Assembly (NCBI GenBank): GCA_030770535.1 | Contig: JASVEC010000083.1 | Span: forward strand, 1 to 64,000 | DNA from: Batkoa obscura | Lineage: Eukaryota > Entomophthoromycota > Entomophthoromycetes > Entomophthorales > Batkoaceae | Reading direction: 5' to 3' | Length of the DNA: 64,000 nucleotides | Shown: positions 22,072 through 33,331 of the stretch, one piece after another | Layout of the letters: every line of letters starts with the position of its first letter | Numbering within the stretch: the first letter of the stretch is position 1 | Translations under genes and position numbers: made by a program | Notes under the pieces: generated by a model | Database searches by the model: none | The model's input: only the letters and a program-made list of their open reading frames with translations | What the model was told of the DNA's origin: nothing

Positions 22072-23449
22072 AGTAAAGCAATAAGAAATGAAGATTTGGT
22101 CGTTTGTTATGTTTTATATATATATTTAACTAACTGATTTGATCATCGTGGCCGATCTTTTGTTGAGCTATAATAAATTTAATATTCATTTTATTGATAA
22201 AGATTCTGTTGACAAGATTTATTTACAGTTTGTATTTAATTTCAATCATTAACTAAAGTGGCGGAAACAGATCATAATTTAATATTAGTATTAATTATCG
22301 ATAGTCATTATAGTTAATAGAATTAGTCAATAGCTATAATATATTATATGATAAATAAGTGTTGAAGCATTATACAACAAATACTTTTTACTTAAAGATT
22401 CTTTAATCAGGAGTTTATCATTGAATGTGAGAATGTTTAAAAAACTATTAATTTTATTAGTATAGAGCTCATGAGTAAAATAGCAGCCTTGAATTTACAT
22501 CTAGAAACTGTTTAAAGTGTGACAGGGTTGATATTTGATTTTTATTAATAACAAAAGAACATATGGGAGTGTGTTTTTTGGTTTTATCACTTTTTACACT
22601 TAACTGGAAAAATTATTAATAAAATTTTTAAACAAAAAAATACACGTTCATATAATTAATAAAATTTTTGAATTAAAACTTACTATTTAATCAGTTTATT
22701 TTCGTTTGGAGCCTTGAGGAAGATAGAGACCATAAATGTTTTGTGGAAGTAAAAGTTGAGAAAATGAGGAATTGAAATGATAGGAATTGAAAATAAGTAA
22801 GAAGAAAGTTAGGTAAAATTAAGAGATTGATGGGAGGTATTTCAACTTAAGAGTGTCCATGCTTATCTTATTAACTCCACTTTATCTCATGTTTTTGTAA
22901 TTTTAAAAGCTAATCCTAAAATTTAGATTTTTTAATAAAACTAAAAATCTTGTATAAAAAACAAATTAACTTATTTAGACCTAATTCGTAATATGTATTA
23001 TTTCTATAAAATAAAAGCTATACCAATATAAATAAATAAACCAATAATACAAAATCAAATTTATTACTTTAAATTGTTATTTACAAAACTTGATTATTTT
23101 ATGTAATTTTGTAAAATTTAATTAATGAGCCATTATAAAAGCCTTTATTTTTACTTTCTTATTGTGTTGAAGTTAGTTGTATAACAAAAATCAAACTCGA
23201 AATAATAGTGTATATTTAAAATATACATGGTTTTATTATATAGCTTTATGATATAATATTAAGAAACTTTTTAAAATTTTACTAAAACACAAAATGTTAA
23301 ATAGTAATCAAATTTAATCATGCTGTCTTTTATGTTTCTAGTATAATTTTATCAACTAATTCACCTTTTATGTATTTTGAACATTTCTATTATTAGTATA
23401 TAGGATTTATAGTAAAAGGCTATATAACATAATGTAGACTGAACTCGTG
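22072..23449. other. Intergenic stretch upstream of hydrolase copy 4
   Basis: The copy-4 upstream motif is at 22259 and one MITE at 22561-22653. The remainder is featureless AT-rich DNA. Confidence 0.5.
22561..22653 (-). mobile_element. MITE, GGGGATGT family, diverged
   Basis: Reads GGGAGTGTGTTTTTTGG to TACACGTTC with ATAT at both ends. About 10 bp shorter than the family and diverged in the centre, so an older copy. Confidence 0.7.
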
Positions 23450-24175
23450 AATCAATATGAAAATGTGGGCAAATAGGATGTGCCCTCACAGTGGCTCATA
23501 AGTTCAAATTATATTGCATATAAAATTATTGTAAGCTTAATTAGTTTTATATTATCGAGATTGTTCAAGTCTAACTATTTGCTAATGTCTTGATATCAAT
23601 ACACCTTAGACACAAATCCATATAATATTAACTATATAAAGTATTTTAACACCTATGATCTAAATATTGATTTAATAATGTTTAAATGAGGGAGTGATGA
23701 ATATAAACAAGCTAAGTATATTTTCCCAATTTACTAACAAGTTTTGTAGTATTTATGAATTTACCAATAGTTGAGCAAATGCTCACCTCACTTATACCCA
23801 TTGCTCCCTTATTTTATATATTGTGAAATTTTCTTTTTAAATTCATCAAAAAGGGCAGTTTTGGAGTTGAACAATCACTGATAAGGATCCCGCTTTAAGC
23901 CTGATGATGTTAGCAAAAAAATAGGTTTTACCTAACATTGAAAAAATCTCAAGATATTTATTTGTACAATATAAGTTTATATTTTATTGTAATTAGAAAA
24001 TTAGAAAAAGAAATTAAATAGAATATTATATTAAATACAACAAAGAGAAACAAAGCATATGATGAAGCTTTATAGACCATTGTGTATATAGAACAAACAT
24101 ATATTAGTTTAATATATTGAATTACTATAATACTTATCCCTTAGATAGTGGTTTTGTTTCAACGATTGCGAAATT

Positions 24176-24426
24176 GTCTACGTAATTTACTTATTTTTAC
24201 TTCATCTTAAGTTTCCAACCAATAAAAGTTAACTTAAAACAAGGGATAAAGTAAAAAACAAGGATCAATATTCAAATTACGAAAGCATGTAAAGGAATCA
24301 AGGAATCATTAACTAATCTAAGTAATAGATGTCTACGTAATACAAGTGAAAAATAAGATATATAAACAATGAGAGTTCTCCGATATATACTTAGAATTCA
24401 GATTCATAACTAAAATACAAATACAA
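24176..24426 (+). promoter_or_regulatory. Promoter of Gln-rich gene A with repeated TCTACGTAAT
   Basis: GTCTACGTAAT occurs at 24176-24186 and 24331-24341, each with the palindrome TACGTA, a core bound by bZIP factors. A CCAAT box (AACCAATAAAAG) lies near 24220 and a TATA-like TATATAAAC at about 24358, 65 bp before the ATG. All are preserved in arm B. Binding is inferred. Confidence 0.5.
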
Positions 24427-25104
24427 ATGTCTTTCTTAAACCAATACTCTCCAGTTAACCAAACTTTTGGTCAAAACCCAGAAACTCGTAACCTTCATCA
24501 AGTTTCTCAAACTCTTGAACACGTACAACGTCAAATCCAACAAGAACAATACCAACCATCCCACCCACAACAATCCCGCCAAACTAACGAACAAGTTCAC
24601 CATCACGTTGAACAAGCTCGTCAATTAGTACAACAAGCTATCCAACAAAACCAACAACGTCAATACCAAACCCAAAACCCAATTGAACGTCAACAAGTTC
24701 AACAAAAAGAACAACAATTATACCAACTTGCTCAAATCAAAGACCAAATCCGTCAACTTGTACAACAACGTCTTTACTCTAATGACCAATTCACCAACCA
24801 ACAAGTTGGACAACAAGTTCAACAATTAGTTCAAGTTGCTCAACAAGTTATCCAAAACTTGATCCAACAATCCCAATTCCAAGGACAAGGTATTCACGGA
24901 CAATCCCCATTCCAAACCCAAGGTACCTGGGGTCAATCTCCATTCCAAACCCAAGGTGTTTACGGTCAATCCCCATTCCAAGGACAAGGTATCTTAGGAC
25001 AATCCCCATTCCAAACCCAAGGTACCTGGGGTCAATCTCCATTCCAAACCCAAGGACAAGGTCTCTTCGGTCAACAATCCCCAATCTTCGGTCGTCAACT
25101 TTAA
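24427..25104 (+). CDS. Gln-rich repeat protein A
   Basis: Intronless, 225 residues, 73 of them Gln (32%). Residues 1-30 are unremarkable. Residues 30-150 are Gln/Val/Ile/Leu-rich with amphipathic spacing and no proline, predicted helical or coiled-coil. Residues about 153-210 are five copies of an 11-residue unit (G-x-x-GQSPFQ-T/G-Q), a 33-bp tandem repeat. There is no signal peptide, membrane segment or charged nuclear signal. Codon use is strongly biased to C-ending codons (TTC, AAC, TAC), unlike the T/A-ending use of neighbours, suggesting very high expression. No family recognised. It may be a structural or prion-like assembly protein. The partner at 38551 differs mainly in residues 20-60 and 125-145. 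Confidence 0.78.
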   Translation: MSFLNQYSPVNQTFGQNPETRNLHQVSQTLEHVQRQIQQEQYQPSHPQQSRQTNEQVHHHVEQARQLVQQAIQQNQQRQYQTQNPIERQQVQQKEQQLYQLAQIKDQIRQLVQQRLYSNDQFTNQQVGQQVQQLVQVAQQVIQNLIQQSQFQGQGIHGQSPFQTQGTWGQSPFQTQGVYGQSPFQGQGILGQSPFQTQGTWGQSPFQTQGQGLFGQQSPIFGRQL

Positions 25105-25525
25105 TTTTCTAATAAATTAAAATTGTCTAATTGAATTATTATTTTAAGGTAAAATTTTTATTGTTTATATTTTAGCCCATTGTAAGTTTACTTCACTCTG
25201 TAAATGTTTATAATTTTCTATTTTTAAAAAAAGGTATTATACGTCTAACAATATCTTAACTAAAAATAAGACTTTTATATTCATTAATGTTATAGAAAAT
25301 ATTCTAATTTTATTATTCTGATATGTTTTTTTTTGAAAACGCCATACATTTGATACCATCAGTCTTATTATAACTTAAAGTATCTTTTGCTTTATTTTAA
25401 ATTATTTTTAGAAAGGAAAAATAATAAAAATAATTACATAAAATCTCATCCCTTTTGTAAAATATCATCTGTTTATTTTTTTTATCCTTGTTTGAGCTAG
25501 GGATTAGTTTATTTACATATGATTT

Positions 25526-26951
25526 CAACATTAAGAAGGATTAATAGGTAAAATTAAACAAACTAGGCCTATTTATTGTCCTTTTAAATATTTCAAATGG
25601 CTTTATTCTATACTTAAACTTTGGTATTTATATTATCCTAATAAAGCACATGGGAGGCAGCATTCTTTGAAGGATATAAAAAAGGAGGTCTGAATCTGTA
25701 GATAACTCATAGATTTTGTCTTTAAAAAACGCTCATAAAATGCTTATAAATAATAAATAACCGCTTTATACTATCTGATTATTGTACTTTTATCTTTATC
25801 AAAGCTATAGTAACTTGGATTAGTGAAACCTTTTATATCATATTTTGTTATCTTCTATTTAGTTAAATGATAGTTTTTAGGCATTTAAAAAAGCTACAGC
25901 AAATAGTTATTATCGATAAGTTTCCTTTTTCTGTTTTTCAGCAATGATATGATGCTACTAAAATTACCAATCTATATAATAAATAACTATAATGCGAGTC
26001 ATTTTATATTTTGTTTATATTAAGAAGCTTCATAACCCTTTTTACACCCACATGTTCTATAGATTCTGATTAGCATATATCCTAATTTTCATATTAATTG
26101 AGCAACCTACCATTTAGTATGATCAAACTACAAATGAAGCTGCTGATTTGCGTTATATTTATTATTTTAAAAAAATAGAACATTTTGAACTATATCTTAA
26201 CAATAAACACTTCAATGGATATCAAAAGTAGCATATATATTAAATTTAAACTACAGGTTCTATTTTTGTAAAAAAATCTATATACTATGCTGCTAACTGC
26301 TTTATCTTTACCTTATTTTATTTTAGCTTAACATAATTGGGATAGTATTTTTATTTTTTTCATATCTCAAAAATTGATTATTTAGCAAAACTCGGTATAT
26401 ATACTAAGATCTACAAATTATATCAAAGCAATAAAAATTCAGTGTATAAATTCTTACTTTTGCTTTATTTAAACTTTTTGACATCAACTTGTATTATAAT
26501 TGTTTTTTAAATCCAACTTTGAAATTTTTTAGTTTCTCTATGCTGTAGATAATTTTGACCTTTGTTGTATCTTGTCTATTAAATCTCGGTTGAAACATCT
26601 TTCCATCCTTAACTTGTTTGCTTTTCCTTGTTGATTAGTTATCATATTATATAGGTATACAATATTAGAGATAATAAATTCAAAAAGTATAGATTAAAAT
26701 AATTATATATGAATAATTTTTATTTTGAGATTTGTATATTTTAAAAAAACAAACAGTAAGACAATAAAATTATATTTTTGGGATTTATTTGATTTAAAAA
26801 ATTAGTTTCAACACAAAAAACAACTTATTTCAATATTAGTAAAAAATTATCTTAATATTGGTGAAAAAGAATTTCACTGTTTAAAAGTGTTTATTGCTAG
26901 AAAAGTTGAAATTTTTATAAAGTAAAACTTACCCTTCATAAATAAAGCATC
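25526..26951. other. Intergenic AT-rich stretch
   Basis: No gene, RNA gene or repeat that I can support between the inverted-repeat arm and the first MITE. Confidence 0.45.
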
Positions 26952-27054
26952 ATATGGGGATGTATTTTTGTATTTAAGGATTTTACTAACAATTTTTCCA
27001 CTCAAACAGTGCTTAAAAAATGGAAAAAATAACGAAAAAAAAACACTACTATAT
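26952..27054 (+). mobile_element. 106-bp MITE abutting decayed transposon
   Basis: Family core with GGGGATGT start and ATAT flanks. Its right flank ATAT is directly followed by the 5' terminal repeat of the decayed transposon (GGAATGCTCAAATTGGTTTCA). Confidence 0.82.
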
Positions 27055-27231
27055 GGAATGCTCAAATTGGTTTCAGGATTTAGCTAATTAATCCAACTTC
27101 TAAGCTTTTAAGTCCCTTTAACGTATGATCATTTAAATTTAAAAAGGTCGAAATCAAATTAAAAAATTTAACTTGAAAGACTTAATTGTTCTATTTTTAT
27201 TAAATGGCTAATAGATATATAATATATAAAT

Positions 27232-27336
27232 ATATGGGGATGTATTTTTGTGTTTAAGAATTTTACTAATAATTTTTCCAGTTAATAGTGCTTAAAAGAT
27301 GGAAAAAGTAATGAAGCTAAAAAAACATTCCCGTAT
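27232..27336 (+). mobile_element. 106-bp MITE inside decayed transposon
   Basis: GGGGATGT...ACATTCCC with ATAT on the left and GTAT on the right. It lies at the internal deletion point of the older transposon. Confidence 0.8.
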
Positions 27337-27452
27337 AAAAAAAATTAAAAAGTATTTACATTTTGTTGAACATAATAATAGCCTATAGCATTGTTATTTA
27401 ATATCCAATAGATGCAAGAAAATGATGTATTTCTAATTAAAGTTACAAAGCT

Positions 27453-27915
27453 CTGTGAAATATAGTACTCAGTGATTAAAGTCAATAACAGCCATTACCT
27501 GGTTAACTATACTGTAAGTCGAAAAGTCTTAGTTTATGTGACTAAGATAGACTTGAATTATGAAGAATAGCACACAATATGCTATGAACTATGTAAGACA
27601 AATGGAATAGACAATACTAATGTAAAATCTACATAAAATACTAATAAGGAAATTTAGTGACTATCAAATGCACGAGATAACAGGGAATAATTCAGTTGGA
27701 AGCCTCGAGTTACTATATTCTAAGATTTCTTTTATGCTCTAACAAGTACAAATATCAAAATGAGAAGATAATATTCTTTGGTATGAAGCTAGAAATCCCC
27801 ATGGCAAATCAAAATAAGGGTGTGGGATTGATTATCTCTGAACTCAAGAACACAACAACTTAAATGGTTATTATGCTATAATTAATCATGGAGCTGATAA
27901 AGCGATATTTCACAG
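27453..27915. mobile_element. 463-bp non-autonomous element, CTGTGAAAT ends (copy 1)
   Basis: Terminal inverted repeats CTGTGAAATAT / ATATTTCACAG, with CT on each side. Aligns along its length with 41974-42417. No coding capacity. Inserted in the decayed transposon, so younger than it. Confidence 0.78.
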
Positions 27916-28209
27916 CTCATAGAAAATAAAATAAAATAAAAAGATCAACCCCAGTTTATCTTATAAAAATAACAAAAAATTTAAAGTTTTAATATTTATT
28001 AAGCAAGTAATTTATTAAATACTAAAAATTGATAATTAAATATCAATATTGTTTAAATTATTTATAACTAAGTTAACAAATAGCTAAAAAGCGAATAATT
28101 ATAATAACAAATAAAAATCATTATTATATTTCTTGTATTATATAAAAATGGTTAATGTTAGCTTTAAAGCTAACTATTCCTCCTTATCCAGCTGTTTATT
28201 AACTCAATA

Positions 28210-28315
28210 ATATGAGGATGTATTTTTGTGTTTAAGAATTTTACTGACAATTTTTCTGTTTAAATAGCGTTTGAAAATGGAAAAAATAATGAAGTCAAAA
28301 AAAACACTCTCATAT
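28210..28315 (+). mobile_element. 106-bp MITE inside decayed transposon
   Basis: GAGGATGT...CACTCTC flanked by ATAT on both sides. Confidence 0.8.
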
Positions 28316-28689
28316 ATCAATAATATAGTTATAATATTAACTATTTGTTTATTCAACAGTAAATCTTTAATATTGGCTACAAAGCAGTCAGTCAGTAATA
28401 ATTTTTTTTAATAAATTTTTATAAAAATATGTATTTGTTTACATATTACAACTTTGATTAATATTAACATATAGATTATATTGATAAAAGCCTTGCTAAC
28501 TCGGAAATTTTTGTTGACTTTAATAAAAATCTAGCTAACTTATAATATAAATTATAATGAAATAATTTGAAACCGTGACAGATATTTTTGCTTTTAAAAA
28601 AATTATTTATAAAATTTTAAGTAAAGTTTTTAAAATACAAAATACTTAAAAAATTGCATAAAAATAAAGATAACTCAGATGACACTTTT

Positions 28690-28794
28690 ATATGGGAATG
28701 TTTTTTTTGGGTTCATTATTTTTTCCATCTTGAGTACTATTTGAATGGAAAAATTCTTAGTAAAATTCTTAAACACAAAAATATGTCTCCATAT
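28690..28794 (-). mobile_element. 106-bp MITE abutting decayed transposon
   Basis: GGGAATGTTTTTTTTGGGTTC to TGTCTCC with ATAT on both sides. It lies directly against the 3' end of the decayed transposon, the mirror of the MITE at its 5' end. Confidence 0.8.
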
Positions 28795-29273
28795 CTTATT
28801 TACAAGAAATCATTTTTATTATTAGTATTTTATTTTCCATTATTACTTCCACCCCAGTTTTATTTGAATTTCTAATACAGCATCACTAAAATTATCTATT
28901 TATTTTTAGCCCATGTCTTAACTTATCTACCTAACTCAGATCTAGGTTTGTTAGAAGTAAGTATAAATCACAAATCATGACTTGTACTTTTTATTTAAAA
29001 AATAAACATTAAAATTTAAATTAAAAAACTATCTAGAACATATTGTATTTCTATCTATTTTAATAATTTATCAACTTGAACTCCTCAACCCCAAAAGATC
29101 AAAGAAAGATGGCTATGATTGGCTTAAAATTGAGAATAAAAATAAAGGAATTCAATTTAGAAGACTAGAATTCCTAAAAAACAATCTACTAAATTAAGTC
29201 AATTTTTCATTACACAAACTAATTAAAGAATTTTTTCAAATCAAAAAAATACTTTCTCCTTTTTATTTTTACT
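28795..29273. other. Intergenic, upstream of SLC35F-type gene
   Basis: AT-rich spacer. No feature seen. Confidence 0.45.
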
Positions 29274-30638
29274 ATGGTCATCTTTAACAAAGCAGCGATC
29301 TTACTTCGTATCAAAGACAAAAAATTCTGGCTTGCAATAGCGTTAGGCCAATTCCTATCATTATGTATCTCCACTACCAATATCACCACTGGTTCCATGG
29401 CCCAAAAATATGAAATGAACATACCTGCTACTCAATCCTTTGTTAATTATATACTATTGTTTATTGTTTATAATACGTTTTTGATTTATAAATATGGAAT
29501 TAGAGAGTATGGAAGTGTACTAAAAAATAGAGGATGGATATGTAAGTTAGATAATAGAAACGTAAAATCAAAGTGAATTGAAGATACTGATTAATATTTC
29601 TATAGATCTCATCCTTGCCCTGTTTGATGTTGAAGGCAACTATTTTATTGTTAAAGGATTTGGAAATACCAACTATTTAAGTGCTATGCTAATTAATGCT
29701 TGCTCTACTCCAGGCGTGGTTGTATTAAGTTTTTTATTTTTAAAAACTAGATATCGTTGGACTCATATTGTAGGAGTGTTGTTTTGTTTAATTGGTTTAA
29801 TTATGTTAGTTTTATCTGATGTTTTACTTGATAAGGATTATCCAGGTAAATTTAAGATTATTTATTAATTACATATTAATTCTATATTAATAGCTAGCAA
29901 TTTATTACTTGGTAATATATATTGTATTATTGGGGCTTTATTTTATGCTTGTTCCAATACATTACAAGAATTTATGGTACGTAAACATCCCAACTATGAA
30001 ATTATTGCTATGATTGGTTTATTTGGTATGATTATTAGTGGTATTCAACTGTAAGTTTTTAGTTTTACATCTTATTATAATTTTGTTTATTGACACTTTT
30101 TTTCTATAGTGGTGCGTTAGAAAGAGATGAGTTTGTTCATGCTAACTGGAATTCAGGAACAAGTAAAAACTATATAATAATAACAGTGATTTACTAATTA
30201 ATAATATTAATTTTAGTCGGTTTATATTGTGGATTTACCATTGCAATGTTTTGTTTATATTCTTTAACCCCAGTATTAATTGGAATGACTAGTGCTACAT
30301 TTTTTAATATTTCTTTGTTAACTTCCGATTTTTATGGTTTAATTTTAGGTTTAATCTTTTTAACTGTTAGTGTAAGTTGTTTATTAATATTGTGTTTTAT
30401 ATAATTTAATATATATTAATTATTCTTACTATCATACTAGACCCATATTATGTATCCCTTTGCTTTTATTTGCGTCTTGCTAGGTTTAATTATTTATAAT
30501 GTTTATCCAACTCATCAAAAAGGAGAAGTTCTTGGTGGATCAAAAGATGAAAATAATGAGGCTATTGATAAGGAAATTGAATCTGATTTTGATGTTCATC
30601 TTAAAAATAAGCAAGATAAAAATATAGAAATGGTTTAA
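29274..30638 (+). CDS. SLC35F-type (DUF914) transporter
   Basis: Six exons (29274-29541, 29606-29845, 29894-30050, 30110-30162, 30217-30371, 30441-30638) give 356 residues. About ten membrane helices are predicted. Family landmarks are LALFDVEGNYFIVKGF (typical ALxDVEANYLxxKAY), the helix with STPGVVVLSFLFLKTRYRW, GALFYACSNTLQEFMVRK (usual GAxLYAxSNVxQE) and the final hydrophobic SLTPVLIGMTSATFFNISLL. This is the drug/metabolite transporter superfamily, SLC35F1/2/6 branch; substrates of fungal members are unknown. The C-terminal 45 residues are charged and cytosolic. Lies inside the inverted-repeat pair, convergent with the helicase gene 126 bp away. Confidence 0.88.
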
Positions 30639-30763
30639 AATTGATCTATAGTATAATACATTCATTAATAATATTAATTTATAATAAAAATATAATTATA
30701 TATATTAATTAAAAAACTAACTATTTTATTATAATTTATTTACTTAGTTATTATTTCATCATT

Positions 30764-33052
30764 TTAATCATACATTTCAGGCACCAAAATATCTGCATTA
30801 GTATTTAAATAAATACCTAATTCTAATAAAAATTCACACCCTTTATCAGTTGGTTGTAGTTTATTATTAAACACAGTATTTGAATCAGCAATAATAAAAA
30901 GCTGTCTTTTAGCCCTAGTAATTGCCACATTCATTCTTCTATAATCTAATAAAAAACCCACTTGGTTTTGGTTATTACTTCTTACTAAAGATAAACAAAT
31001 AACTTCTTTCTCCCTTCCTTGAAAGCCATCAATTGTTCCTATTTCCAATTCTTTAATTTCTTGAAATTTAAGTTTAAGTTGTGTAACCTGTGCATTATAT
31101 GGGGATAGGATAGCTATCTGTGAAGGTAAGATCCCATTTTCTATTAATTTTAAATAATGTTGATATATAATTTCTATCTCCCCTTCATTATATTTGGAGG
31201 AAGTTGATAATATATTATTATTGTTATTTTGATCTAATTCATTACATTCCACTAAATTGCTTTGTGCTGTATCTACAAATATTAATGGGCAATCAGTGAT
31301 TTCATTCTCAATAACATGTTTTAAGTCAATTAGCAGATGATCTTTAACTGATTGATCGGCTACTAATTGATTATTATATAACAATTTAGAACTTAATTTC
31401 ATAATTTTTTCATTCATTCTATATTGAATTGTTAACATTTTATAACATTTATTTCCATAAAATTGAATTAATTTCTGAAACAATGTATTTTCTAATTGTT
31501 TGTTTTTTTGATTTTTAATAGTAGGAGGTAATTGATGATGATCTCCAGCAAATATTACTTTATTTGAATATTTTATAGGTAATAAACATTCCGGTTCTAA
31601 TCCTTGAGTAGCTTCATCAATAATCACTATGTCATATTTTTGATCAAAAAAAAGTTTACTGCCTACTCCATTTAAAGTAGATAATGTTACTTGTGTATTT
31701 TTCATTAATTGTTGAGTTAATTTATTTTCTCTTAATTTTAATTCTTTTCTCAATTCTTTTAATTCCAAATATAATTTTTTACGTTCACTGTATTTTTTAC
31801 AATGTTGAATATTGCTTACAGTTGTATTGATTTCTTGTCGAATATCTGATATTAACTGGCCTTCTTCACTATATTTTAATTTAATATCTAACACATAATC
31901 CATGATTTGGGGTAACGAGATTCTTTCTGGCTGTCCTATACGAATACAATCTACTTTATGTGGGATTAATCGTTCAAGAATATTATCTACATTATTTTAT
32001 TAGTACAATATTATATTATTATTATTATTATTATTACCAACAGATATATTGGATGGTCCACAAATTAGTATTTTTTTATTCAAATTAATTAATTGTAATA
32101 TTAATTCAATTAAAGTATATGTTTTTCCAGTCTAAAAATACATAAATACTTAAAATTAAGGATATAAATATTTACCCCAGGAGGTCCATGAATTAAAGCT
32201 AAATGCTCCGCTTTTAAAGCTAACAAAACAGCTTCTTTTTGGGATAAATTTAAATTTTCATTTTTAAATTTGATATCTTCTAACTTTAGATTCTCGTCGA
32301 ATTGAGGTTGTTGGAGCTTCTTCTTTTCTTTATCTATTAATAATAAATTGATTAAATCTTTGTTTCCCATCCAATGCTCATTAGTTCCTGTGTCAAGTAT
32401 CTTCTCAATATCAGATAATACTTTTAATTGTCTTTTTGAATGAGAGTAAGATAAATTCAATTTTACTAAATTATGAAATAAAATTACCTTTTATAACTAA
32501 CTTCATTAGCTAATTGAATACTAAAATATTAATAATTAATTCTTCTTTATCCAATTACATAGAACAAGAAACTTACACTTTCCAAATCCCATTTTCATCT
32601 AATAAAGTTTCGTTTTTAATGCTTACTACTACCTTTGTATCTGTTAATTTCACTATTATACCAGTTAGTTCTTCGGATTCGCTATCTTTTTTTTCTTTCT
32701 TTTTAGATACATTGGATTGTAAGGCTACTACATCGCCTGATTTTATGATACTTGCACCGATTTTACTACCCGATTCAAGGGGGTTGAGTTCAACTATTCT
32801 AATAAAAAGTTAACTTGTTAATAAATAAAACAATTATCAAATTGAATTCTACACTTACAACTTGCCACCCAATCCGATTTTTGTATTAAAAATCTTCAAA
32901 TTGTTAATCAATAATCCCAATTTCTTTAAATAATTGGTATTGTTAGCATTACTTCTCTCAAGTTTTTCTTGAATTTCTTCATCTTTTTCTTGCGTTATTA
33001 ATAGCTTTAATGTTTCTACTATCTTTTTGTTTATAATACTAGTGCCTTCCAT
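30764..33052 (-). CDS. IGHMBP2/Hcs1-type SF1B helicase
   Basis: Exons approximately 32859-33052, 32577-32798, 32488-32520, 32176-32465, 32038-32131 and 30764-31986. Walker A is split by an intron (HGPPG | TGKT). Motif Ia is ILICGPSNISVDNILERL, motif II is DEATQ (IIDEATQGLEPE), motif III is FAGDHHQLPPT, motif IV is TIQYRMN, motif V is IGTIDGFQGREKEVI and motif VI is RRMNVAITRAKRQLF. This is the Upf1-like family, closest in order and spacing to SMUBP-2 and yeast Hcs1. The N-terminus has the usual LANEVSY segment. Human-type R3H and AN1 domains are absent, as in yeast. It is a 5'-3' DNA/RNA helicase associated with replication or translation. The junction between exons 3 and 4 does not keep frame with the obvious GT-AG pair, so that intron is unresolved. 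Confidence 0.9.
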
Positions 33053-33331
33053 TATTATTTTAAATAGAAAGTATAAAGTTTAAGATGAGAGTTTTATTCT
33101 TAAAGTTGACGTAATTCAATTATGCTTAAAATTTGATTAAAACTAATATAAAATAAAAAAGTATAATTTAATATCAACAATAAAATCAAAATTATTATTA
33201 TTATTATTATTATTAGGGGGTTAAAACTTAATATTATAAGTAGTATATAAAAGGACTTAAGAAAAAGAAATAAAGATTTTCACTTTTCATAAAAAGGGGG
33301 AATTAAACTGCTAATAAAGTTCTTCTTTCTC

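Larger units (their letters stand above)
23450..25525 (+). repeat. Inverted duplication, arm A (2.1 kb)
   Basis: Reverse-complement match to 38115-40290. Similarity is near-perfect from about 24120 to 25525 (promoter, gene, 3' flank) and fades toward 23450. The unit carries the Gln-rich gene with 1 kb upstream and 0.4 kb downstream. Arm A lacks the Stowaway-like insertion present in arm B and has a single TA there. Confidence 0.88.
27055..28689 (+). mobile_element. Decayed, internally deleted copy of the 2.4-kb transposon
   Basis: The left end matches the 5' terminal region of the copy at 42533 (AAATTGGTTTCAG, then ATTAATCCAA). 27340-27450 and 27920-28020 match the last quarter of its coding region, and 28020-28689 match its 3' flank and end (GATGACAC). 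Most of the coding region is missing. It contains two MITEs (27232-27336, 28210-28315) and a 463-bp element of another family (27453-27915). Direction is that of the second intact copy. Confidence 0.82.

Noticed and set aside
24848-25084. Gly/Leu/Asp-rich open frame opposite the Gln-rich gene (also 38571-38816)
   Set aside because: Antisense shadow of the 33-bp repeats; no start context or separate conservation.
29219-29422. 67-residue open frame opposite the first SLC35F exon
   Set aside because: Antisense of a supported exon, no independent evidence.
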